Assembly: GCA_001831055.1 (NCBI GenBank)
Contig: MIDO01000039.1
Coordinates: 747 to 6,113, forward strand
Reading direction: 5' to 3'
Source of the DNA: Verrucomicrobia bacterium GWC2_42_7
Lineage (GTDB): Bacteria; Verrucomicrobiota; Verrucomicrobiia; Opitutales; GWC2-42-7-A
DNA: 5,367 nt
The translations under genes and the position numbers were made by a program. Positions 1 to 5,367 of this stretch are shown here, one piece after another. The notes under the pieces are model-generated. The model was not told the DNA's origin and made no database searches. It was given only the letters and a program-made list of their open reading frames with translations. Position 1 is the stretch's first letter. Each line of letters starts with the position of its first letter.

Positions 1-664
1 ATATTTCAAGCGGTGATGAAACTTGCTGAATAACGCCATTGTACATTACGCAGATCCGATCACCTAGTGTCATTGCCTCGGCCTGATCGTGTGTTACATA
101 AATTGAGGTTGTCTTGAGTCGCTGGTGCAACATTTTCAACTCTGCTCGCATACTAGTGCGAAGTTTGGCATCAAGATTACTCAATGGTTCATCGAATAAA
201 AAAGCTCCTGGATTGCGGACGATCGCTCTGCCAACCGCGACACGTTGACGTTGACCTCCTGAAAGGGACTTGGGTTTTCTATCCAGATATGGCTCTAATG
301 ACAATAATTTTGCGGCTTGCAAAACGCGAGCTTGAATTTCCGATTTTGTATATTTACGCATTTTAAGCCCGAATGCCATATTATCATACACTGTCATATG
401 CGGATACAAGGCATAATTCTGGAAAACCATTGCAATATTACGATCCTTGGGTGGTATATCATTAACAATTCGATCGCCAATCTTGATAACACCATCGTCA
501 ATTTCTTCAAGGCCTGCAATCATCCGCAGTGTCGTGGTTTTACCACAGCCAGACGGCCCAACTATCACCATAAATTCAGAATCTTTAATCGTCAGGCTGA
601 TAGTACTGACAACTTTTATATTATCATATTGCTTTGAAACATTTTGAAGCGATACCTCTGCCAT
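1..664 (-). CDS. Sugar ABC transporter ATP-binding protein, MalK/MsmX/UgpC/AlgS type (partial, C-terminus off window)
   Basis: This is the cytoplasmic motor subunit of a CUT1 sugar importer; a dimer hydrolyses ATP to drive the permease pair encoded just upstream. The first 221 residues are visible. Every nucleotide-binding motif is present: A-loop Tyr13, Walker [10 protein letters not shown] (36-44), Q-loop Gln82 in [13 protein letters not shown], signature LSGGQ (134-138), Walker B FLFDEP (155-160) followed by the D-loop SNLD (to Asp165), and switch His192 in THDQAEAMT. The reading frame is open to base 1, so the regulatory OB-fold (TOBE) domain expected after about residue 240 lies outside the window. 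The ATG at 662-664 is chosen because MAEV is a typical family start and an AAAGG lies 5 bases upstream. It is the last visible gene of the operon, 110 bases after the LplC-type permease. Family membership is very secure. The sugar is not encoded here, since these ATPases can serve several importers. Confidence 0.96.
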   Translation of the reverse strand, partial: MAEVSLQNVSKQYDNIKVVSTISLTIKDSEFMVIVGPSGCGKTTTLRMIAGLEEIDDGVIKIGDRIVNDIPPKDRNIAMVFQNYALYPHMTVYDNMAFGLKMRKYTKSEIQARVLQAAKLLSLEPYLDRKPKSLSGGQRQRVAVGRAIVRNPGAFLFDEPLSNLDAKLRTSMRAELKMLHQRLKTTSIYVTHDQAEAMTLGDRICVMYNGVIQQVSSPLEI

Positions 665-774
665 ATTTACCTTTGTTTAGTTATTTTTCATGTGCACCAA
701 ATTTGATCGCAATCGTCTAGGCATACAATTTAAATATTATATTTCATAAATTACCACTCCTCCGAGTGAAATGT
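665..774 (-). other. 110-base intergenic gap between LplC-type permease and ATPase
   Basis: This is the only real noncoding gap in the window. Read on the minus strand, it holds a 5-bp hairpin CACTC-ggag-GAGTG (755-768) just after the permease stop. A strong Shine-Dalgarno-like GGAGGAG (757-763) is followed 9 bases later by an ATG opening a five-codon frame MKYNI (730-747). A perfect TATAAT (736-741) has no -35 element at proper spacing. The hairpin has no T-run after it, so it is not a convincing intrinsic terminator. The gap could carry an internal promoter or an RNA-processing site that sets ATPase level relative to the permeases, or it could be relaxed sequence. Nothing here is firm. Confidence 0.5.
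670..674 (-). promoter_or_regulatory. Ribosome binding site of the ATPase gene
   Basis: On the minus strand the sequence AAAGG is followed by 5 bases (TAAAT) and then the ATG at 664. The match to Shine-Dalgarno is modest but correctly spaced, and it supports the chosen start. It indicates that the ATPase can be translated independently, unlike the overlapping upstream genes. Confidence 0.6.
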
Positions 775-1650
775 TTACTCCTTAACCGATCCAATCATAA
801 TACCCTTTATAAAGTATTTCTGCAGAAAAGGGTATACCAGCAAGATCGGCACAATCGTAACAACTGTAACAGCTGCTTTCAAGGTTTCGCTTGTATACTG
901 GGCAATATCGTAATTAATTGCGCCTTTTTCAATTAATGATGTTTGCCCCTGGATCACAATTCTCTGCAAAAAAGTCTGTAGCACCTGCAATTTATTGTCG
1001 TAAACAAAGATCATCGCGTCAAACCACATATTCCAGTGTATTACAGCGGTCCATAGAGCTACAGTTGTCAGAATGGGCTTGGAGAGAGGCATATAAAATT
1101 GGAAAAGAATTCTTAATTCACTGGCGCCATCAATCCTGGCAGATTCAGCAATGCTTTCTGGAATAGATTGGAAAAAATTCTTTACGACTAGAATGTTAAA
1201 CGCATTAGTTAACAATGGCAATATGTAAACCCAAATATTGTTTATCAAACCCAGATTTTTTATTAGAAGGTATATGGGCACAAGTCCACCAGAGAAAATC
1301 ATTGTGATCAGTACAAACAACATGAAGCATTTTCTATAAGGCAAGTAGGGCTTACTGAGCGGATAAGCTCCCAGGCACGTAAAAAGCATCGTCAAAAATG
1401 TTCCGGCAACTGTACGTATGATGGTATTAGTATAGCCTGTAAGCATATCAGGATCGCTAAATACCATGCGATAAGATGCCAGGCAAATTTCCTTAGGCCA
1501 GAGATGAAGACTTTGTTGAGTTGCTGTAGCTGCACTGCTGAACGATAGCGACAAAATATACCAAAAGGGATATAGAGATAAAATGGCGATACCGCCTAGT
1601 AAGATAAAGTTTAAATAGTTGAAAGTCTTTTCTGAGAAGGTTGTCTGCAT
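775..1650 (-). CDS. lplC: Carbohydrate ABC transporter permease, LplC/YtcP (AlgM2-like) type
   Basis: This is the second integral-membrane subunit of the importer and would pair with the LplB-type protein to form the sugar channel in the cytoplasmic membrane. At 291 residues it is the normal family length (about 290-300). Hydrophobic segments are visible near residues 14-37, 79-97, 107-130, 139-156, 193-211 and 256-275. The cytoplasmic EAA loop that docks on the ATPase is clear at 168-190: ESARIDGASELR, ending in MPLSKP. The C-terminal KYFIKGIMIGSVKE is the hallmark ending of the YtcP/LplC branch, whose members usually end in KG-x-MIG-x-VKG. The ATG at 1648-1650 follows a GGTGA with a 7-base spacer. 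The gene begins 7 bases after the LplB stop, so the two should be made in matched amounts. I see no damage. Substrate is not readable; relatives carry uronate or other complex oligosaccharides. Confidence 0.95.
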   Translation of the reverse strand: MQTTFSEKTFNYLNFILLGGIAILSLYPFWYILSLSFSSAATATQQSLHLWPKEICLASYRMVFSDPDMLTGYTNTIIRTVAGTFLTMLFTCLGAYPLSKPYLPYRKCFMLFVLITMIFSGGLVPIYLLIKNLGLINNIWVYILPLLTNAFNILVVKNFFQSIPESIAESARIDGASELRILFQFYMPLSKPILTTVALWTAVIHWNMWFDAMIFVYDNKLQVLQTFLQRIVIQGQTSLIEKGAINYDIAQYTSETLKAAVTVVTIVPILLVYPFLQKYFIKGIMIGSVKE

Positions 1651-1657
1651 ATAGATT

Positions 1658-1662
1658 TCACC
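1658..1662 (-). promoter_or_regulatory. Ribosome binding site of lplC overlapping the lplB stop codon
   Basis: GGTGA on the minus strand lies 7 bases before the lplC ATG, and its last three bases are the TGA stop of lplB. Ribosomes ending lplB therefore stop on the initiation site of lplC, which favours translational coupling of the two permeases. Confidence 0.6.
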
Positions 1663-2617
1663 ACAATCCTTTTTCGCCCTTGGTGTATTTGTTGACTATC
1701 ATATTGACAGTTACTATCAATATCATTCCAATTATGGATTTGAACATGCCTGCGGCGGTTGCAAGGCTGAAATCCATGTTCTGCAGGATTCGCAGTACAT
1801 AGGTGTCAATTATATCTGCCGAATCGTAAACGATCGGATTATACAAATTGTAAATCTGATCAAATCCGGCATTTAAAATTTGCCCAAGTCGCAAAAGAAA
1901 AAGAGTGACGATTGTGGGCATGAGGACCGGCAGAGTTATATGAATGGTTTGATGCCAGCGTCCAGCCCCATCAACGTTAGCGCTTTCGTAAAGTTCAACA
2001 GGAATTCCAGCAAGTGCAGCCAAATAAATTATTGCGCTGTATCCAACCTCTTGCCAAATACCAGTTAAGATGAGTACAAAAAGGAACCAATGGCGGTTTG
2101 TCATAAACTGGATCGGTGAGAATGCGAAGTGGTGCAGGTTTGTACCAAATAGAGAATTGATCTGGCCTAGACAAAAATTACATATATCTAATAATAACAT
2201 ATAAACAAGATTCATTGGGCCATTACTGCTGAAAACAGTCAGTATTATTCCTCCAAGCAATACCCATGAGAAAAAATACGGCAAATAAACAATCGTTTGT
2301 ATAGTGCGTTTATACCATGTAACCCTGATTTCATTTAGTAACAATGCCAGAAGCACTGGTGCTACAAAACCGAATGATAATCTGAGCATACTTATGATGA
2401 TTGTGTTAGTAAGTGCCTTTCGGAACTCAAAGGCTTGCAAGAGTTCCGAAAGGTTGGCAAGACCTGCCCATGGGCTGTGTATAATTCCAAGGTCCATTCG
2501 ATAGTCTTTAAACGCAATTATAAGACCGCACATCGGAATATAACTAAATATTATAAAAAACAGAAGCACTGGAACAAGCATCCAGACCAATTGCATGTGT
2601 TTATTAGCTCTAATCAC
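1658..2617 (-). CDS. lplB: Sugar ABC transporter permease, LplB (AlgM1-like) type
   Basis: This is the first membrane subunit of the importer. Hydrophobic segments lie near residues 10-36, 71-95, 106-129, 177-203, 229-248 and 289-308, giving the six-helix pattern of the LplB family. The opening YIPMCGLIIAFKDY (26-39) is strongly diagnostic of this family. The EAA loop that contacts the ATPase is at 208-230, ELYESANVDGAGRW with ITLP at the end; Ser replaces the usual second Ala of EAA. The C-terminus NKYTKGEKGLW (309-319) is also typical. The first possible start is GTG at 2615-2617, giving 319 residues and an 8-base overlap with the binding-protein gene. An in-frame ATG at 2594-2596 would shorten the protein by 7 residues and leave almost nothing before the first helix. 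I prefer GTG, but neither start has a good Shine-Dalgarno. An in-frame TAA at 2624-2626 rules out a much longer protein. Confidence 0.95.
   Translation of the reverse strand: MIRANKHMQLVWMLVPVLLFFIIFSYIPMCGLIIAFKDYRMDLGIIHSPWAGLANLSELLQAFEFRKALTNTIIISMLRLSFGFVAPVLLALLLNEIRVTWYKRTIQTIVYLPYFFSWVLLGGIILTVFSSNGPMNLVYMLLLDICNFCLGQINSLFGTNLHHFAFSPIQFMTNRHWFLFVLILTGIWQEVGYSAIIYLAALAGIPVELYESANVDGAGRWHQTIHITLPVLMPTIVTLFLLRLGQILNAGFDQIYNLYNPIVYDSADIIDTYVLRILQNMDFSLATAAGMFKSIIGMILIVTVNMIVNKYTKGEKGLW
2610..2617 (-). other. 8-base gene overlap GTGATTAG (binding protein stop / lplB start)
   Basis: The minus-strand string GTGATTAG holds the GTG start of lplB at its beginning and the TAG stop of the binding-protein gene at its end. 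Only a weak AAAG about 12 bases upstream could act as a ribosome site. LplB therefore probably depends on ribosomes that finish the binding protein and restart. If the downstream ATG at 2596 is the true start, the overlap disappears. Confidence 0.55.
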
Positions 2618-4292
2618 CAGTAATTACTTTCTGAGATATATTGGATAGTTGTTTATAGAGCAAATTGGCATCATCGGTCATCTTTTGGCCACCTCTGTCG
2701 TACCATTCTCTTACAAAATTGTCGAATGCCTCAATGGGTTTGTCCCCACGAATAATCTGAGCAAATACGGTTTTCTGACGTTCTCGTAATACTCTAAGAT
2801 ATTTTCCAGCAGATGGTACAACATCTGGTTTAAGAAAAACATCTTTGAGACCCAAGGCTGGATTCCTATGTGCCTGATTAAAAGCGATTTCTTTTTGTGA
2901 ATAAAACTGCTCCAAAAAAATCGGCATTGCGCCACAAGGATTCCAGTAGGGGCCACCGCCAAGACTAAGGTTTACCACAGCAGCAGTTGCCCTATGCGGA
3001 TTATCATAAGGTGGCAGCAGTTTCAGTCCCCCTGAAGCATTAGCGTTATTTCGATAATCCCAATGAACAGTTCGCTTGCCTGCCTTGCTTTCGATAAAAA
3101 GGTTGGGATCTGTGCACATTTGTTCCCACATGACCAGAATCCGCAGTATTTTTTGGGGATGATTATTTAATCTGGCTGAAAATACGAAGATATTGCCTCC
3201 ACCGCCCCACACCCTAATTCCTCTTTTACCTTGAGGGCCCAAAGGCAATACTCCTATTGTTATTTGTGCATCCGGACAGAGCGTATGAAGTTTGCTCACC
3301 AAAGAAGCTGGCGCAGTTTCATCGAAATTGTCAAACGATGCTGCTCCATGGCTTGTTGCGCCGCAGGCATAACCGACCCGACCGCTTACAAATGCCCGTT
3401 CTTCAGCATCTTCATTCTTGTTAATGATAAAATCTGGATCGATCAGTTCATCAGCATACCATTTATGGAGCAATTTGAGAGTTGATTTGGTTTCGGGCAG
3501 GACGCCGCCCCAGACAATTTTGCCGTCATGTATCGTCCAATCATACGGCAGGACTCCTGATGCGCCAAATATTTCGCTGAACTGCATCCACCACCAATCA
3601 TAGTTTGTTGTAAGTCCATAAGTGTCTTTTTTGCCATTTTTATCGGGATCGCAATGTCGAAACATATACAGGGCAGCGTACATTTCCTCTAATGTTTCAG
3701 GTGTTTTTTTGATCCCAACGTTATTCAACCAGTCTTTTCGCCATATGCATTGATAAGGATAGATGCCATCTGTCCAGATCGTCGGAACCCCATAGTTCTT
3801 GCCCTGGGCATACGAAAAGAGCCACGACTGGGGTGCAAATGAGTTTATTATCTTTACGTAATTCGGTGCGTGCTGTTTAATCAGGTCGTATGGAATTTCC
3901 ATAATTAGATTGTGCCGAATCGCCTGCTGTAAAGTAATAGGATCGGCTTCCCCCCAAACATCCGGAGCGGAGCCGGCCGCGAGCATAAGAGGTTTTGTCT
4001 GCTGGTAAGCATTAAGATCCAGAAAGACAGGCTCAAATTGTATGTTGAATCTGTTTTCGAGCATTAGCTCGATATAGCCGCATTCGGAAGCATTTGGGAA
4101 ATAAGGTGTTCCCATATAAGTTATGTGAAGCTCTTCGGACTTGTTATCAGTTAAAGAGTCCCAGTTGACGTGAGTAGAAGCGTAAATTGAATCCGTATAA
4201 ATGTGCTGAGGCATCGGGCATAGAAAAATTACAATACAAAGGAATACAAAATCTGTGATAATCTGCATGGAAAAGTGATTGTATCGGTTCAT
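2610..4292 (-). CDS. Extracellular solute-binding protein, LplA/AlgQ type
   Basis: This is the receptor of the importer, which would capture an oligosaccharide outside the cytoplasmic membrane and deliver it to the permeases. Its 560 residues suit the large LplA/AlgQ group (about 500-560). Residues 1-38 form a signal peptide: a short polar start, a hydrophobic core at about 11-25, and a plausible signal-peptidase I site after Ala38 (SIYA/ST). Cys19 and Cys25 do not sit in a lipobox, so the protein is probably soluble in a periplasm. DPDKNGKKDTYGL (215-227) is a family hallmark, a loop resembling an EF-hand that binds calcium in the related alginate-binding proteins. An aromatic run DWWWMQF (232-238) could stack on sugar rings. 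The C-terminal RGDKPIEAFDNF...EWYDRGGQKM (515-538) matches the usual family ending. The ATG at 4292 overlaps the upstream stop; a second Met at residue 9 (4266-4268) would still give a signal peptide. The ligand is unknown. Confidence 0.93.
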   Translation of the reverse strand: MNRYNHFSMQIITDFVFLCIVIFLCPMPQHIYTDSIYASTHVNWDSLTDNKSEELHITYMGTPYFPNASECGYIELMLENRFNIQFEPVFLDLNAYQQTKPLMLAAGSAPDVWGEADPITLQQAIRHNLIMEIPYDLIKQHAPNYVKIINSFAPQSWLFSYAQGKNYGVPTIWTDGIYPYQCIWRKDWLNNVGIKKTPETLEEMYAALYMFRHCDPDKNGKKDTYGLTTNYDWWWMQFSEIFGASGVLPYDWTIHDGKIVWGGVLPETKSTLKLLHKWYADELIDPDFIINKNEDAEERAFVSGRVGYACGATSHGAASFDNFDETAPASLVSKLHTLCPDAQITIGVLPLGPQGKRGIRVWGGGGNIFVFSARLNNHPQKILRILVMWEQMCTDPNLFIESKAGKRTVHWDYRNNANASGGLKLLPPYDNPHRATAAVVNLSLGGGPYWNPCGAMPIFLEQFYSQKEIAFNQAHRNPALGLKDVFLKPDVVPSAGKYLRVLRERQKTVFAQIIRGDKPIEAFDNFVREWYDRGGQKMTDDANLLYKQLSNISQKVITGD

Positions 4293-4308
4293 TTTGGTAA
4301 CAGACCAA
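4289..4308 (-). promoter_or_regulatory. ATGA start/stop overlap with a small hairpin before the binding-protein start
   Basis: The TGA stop of the hydrolase and the ATG start of the binding protein share the string ATGA (4289-4292). No Shine-Dalgarno is seen upstream. A 5-bp inverted repeat TTGGT-ctgtt-ACCAA (4294-4308) ends one base before the ATG. The overlap strongly suggests translational coupling by re-initiation. The hairpin is short, could arise by chance, and any role in start-site access is conjecture. Confidence 0.45.
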
Positions 4309-5367
4309 TAGCGTCAAAACTGCAACAAGTTATGTAATGATTATTCTTATCAAAAACAGAGAAAGAAAATGTGGTTGGATGAGTAACACTCCATAGGCGG
4401 ATTTTCAGTTTATAGTTGAGATTTTTCTTCAACTGCACTGGTACATTTGCCCCACCATCTGTTCGGTGTGGAGCGGGAACTGCAGGGCGTCTACCATGAT
4501 AGTTAAGTATCATTTGGTCATCAAGCCAGGCTGTAATACCGGCATCCGAACAAAGCATAATAAATGCATTGATATCTGTATTGGCAGTCACATTAGTGAG
4601 AAGGCAAGGAGATTGTAGCGGCAACTTAAGGTAATTAGCGATAGGGATATGAATGCAAGGTGTCGTAATCATATTATATTTTGTTTTAGTCGGCTGCTTT
4701 TCAAAATCATTGCATTGACCCTCGTCGGCAAAGAGCAACCAAGTGTGTCCGTCATCAATATTGTCAATGGTGTGTGGTAACATGAGATCCGGTTTTAAAT
4801 TCAAAAACTGTTTTCTCATGTTCTGTGAAAGCTTGACAGTCCTGTCGGTCAGTTCAGAAATTGTTACGGGCAGGCCTTTACCAGACAAAAAATCCGCTAC
4901 AACAATTTGCTGTCCAACGGGCTGAGCCCACTTAGAATCAATTCCGTTCATACCTTTAAGAATACCCACAAAAGCACCACAAGTAGCGGCAGTACAATCA
5001 CTATCCATTCCGAAGTTTACTGCGGTAAGAATTGTTTTTTCAAAATCTCCTTTTCCAGAAAGAAGGGCATAAAAAATGAATCCCAAATTCATTAGGCAGT
5101 CTGTGAAATTATGACTGCCGAAACGATTAAGAATTGATTGACGTGCATCCAAAAAAGGGGCATTCATTTGAGCCAAATTTAGTGTATGTTCAAAAACCTT
5201 ATGAATCTGAGATTCAACAGAAATACACTTTAAACCAGTTTTGAGGGCGTCTTCAACAGAAGTGGTGGTGAAAGCAGCACTTTGGGCCGCGGCTAATACC
5301 ATTTCGCCAAACACTCCCTCAACTGCGTGATCCACTGAAGCATCGATTTTGGCAAAATGAGCGGCCA
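4289..5367 (-). CDS. ADP-ribosylglycohydrolase family protein with extra C-terminal domain (partial, N-terminus off window)
   Basis: The frame is open to base 5367, so the true start lies beyond the window; the GTG at 5333-5335 is internal because the codons before it (AAHFAKIDAS) continue the family fold. Numbering from that GTG: residues 1-25 (DHAVEGVFGEMV, then alanine-rich helix) match the family's mid-region 'G-x-YG-x-MFVAA' block. NFGMDSDCTAATCGAFVG (107-124) matches the second metal-binding motif, usually G-x-DTD-C/T-x-AA-x-x-G. ISELTDRTVKL (159-169) is the usual domain end. The N-terminal metal motif is off-window. Known members remove ADP-ribose from proteins or cleave related ribosides; many bacterial members have no known substrate. 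Residues 190-348 are additional, containing AWLDDQMILNYHGRRPA (269-285) and a following beta-rich stretch, reminiscent of jelly-roll domains of the PA14 type (inference). The gene is translationally coupled to the importer, suggesting a role in using the imported glycoside. Whether it is exported cannot be judged. Confidence 0.88.
   Translation of the reverse strand, partial: AAHFAKIDASVDHAVEGVFGEMVLAAAQSAAFTTTSVEDALKTGLKCISVESQIHKVFEHTLNLAQMNAPFLDARQSILNRFGSHNFTDCLMNLGFIFYALLSGKGDFEKTILTAVNFGMDSDCTAATCGAFVGILKGMNGIDSKWAQPVGQQIVVADFLSGKGLPVTISELTDRTVKLSQNMRKQFLNLKPDLMLPHTIDNIDDGHTWLLFADEGQCNDFEKQPTKTKYNMITTPCIHIPIANYLKLPLQSPCLLTNVTANTDINAFIMLCSDAGITAWLDDQMILNYHGRRPAVPAPHRTDGGANVPVQLKKNLNYKLKIRLWSVTHPTTFSFSVFDKNNHYITCCSFDAIGLLPK

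Noticed and set aside
317..637. 106-residue open frame on the plus strand
   Set aside because: It lies wholly antisense to the ATPase nucleotide-binding domain, whose motifs are intact, and its product resembles no family and has no ribosome site.
736..741. Perfect TATAAT as an internal promoter for the ATPase
   Set aside because: No -35-like hexamer sits at 16-18 bases and there is no TGn extension; such hexamers are expected by chance in AT-rich sequence. It is kept only as a note on the gap.
755..768. Possible intrinsic terminator after lplC
   Set aside because: The stem is only 5 bp and is not followed by a T-run on the minus strand; the loop also contains the GGAGGAG element.
918..1166. 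82-residue plus-strand frame
   Set aside because: It is antisense to the LplC EAA-loop region; its composition reflects the complement of conserved permease codons.
2711..2962. 83-residue minus-strand frame inside the binding-protein gene
   Set aside because: It is an out-of-frame shadow of the well-supported binding protein, with no domain-like sequence.
5333..5335. GTG as the start of the hydrolase gene
   Set aside because: The frame stays open to the window edge, and the upstream codons continue the family's conserved mid-domain, so this is an internal valine codon of a truncated gene.
1..5367. Defence system, toxin-antitoxin or prophage content
   Set aside because: An ADP-ribosylglycohydrolase can be an antitoxin (DarG-like activity comes from a different macrodomain fold), but no toxin partner is present and all neighbours are sugar-importer genes.

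Overview
The window reads as one stretch of a single minus-strand operon, transcribed from high to low coordinates. It is densely packed and cut at both ends. In transcription order it holds: an ADP-ribosylglycohydrolase-family protein (N-terminus off the window); a secreted solute-binding protein of the LplA/AlgQ type; two CUT1-type permeases (LplB-like, then LplC/YtcP-like); and the start of a MalK/MsmX/UgpC/AlgS-type ATPase (C-terminus off the window). The last four make a complete oligosaccharide ABC importer: binding protein, permease pair and motor.

Layout: the hydrolase overlaps the binding protein by 4 bases (ATGA), the binding protein overlaps LplB by 8 bases (GTGATTAG), LplB and LplC are 7 bases apart, and LplC and the ATPase are separated by a 110-base gap, the only noncoding stretch of note. 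I see no tRNA, rRNA, CRISPR array, insertion sequence, convincing terminator or convincing promoter. The operon promoter must lie beyond base 5367. The plus strand carries no believable gene.

How the genes may work together: the binding protein captures an oligosaccharide outside the cytoplasmic membrane, the LplB/LplC pair forms the channel, and the ATPase dimer drives uptake. The gene content matches the Sphingomonas alginate importer (AlgQ, AlgM1, AlgM2, AlgS) and differs from many Firmicutes LplABC loci, which borrow a shared ATPase encoded elsewhere. The hydrolase probably acts on the imported compound or on a related glycoside, but its substrate cannot be read from the sequence.

Organism: base composition is moderately AT-rich. 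The binding protein has a signal peptide without a lipobox cysteine, and a dedicated ATPase is present. Both suggest a Gram-negative-type envelope rather than a Firmicute. Such transporters and hydrolases with extra C-terminal beta domains occur in Lentisphaerota, Planctomycetota and relatives, but this placement is a weak inference. The window looks like a carbohydrate-use locus and not a defence or mobile system. The points most worth a second look are the hydrolase's altered metal motif, its unexplained C-terminal domain, and its translational coupling to the importer.
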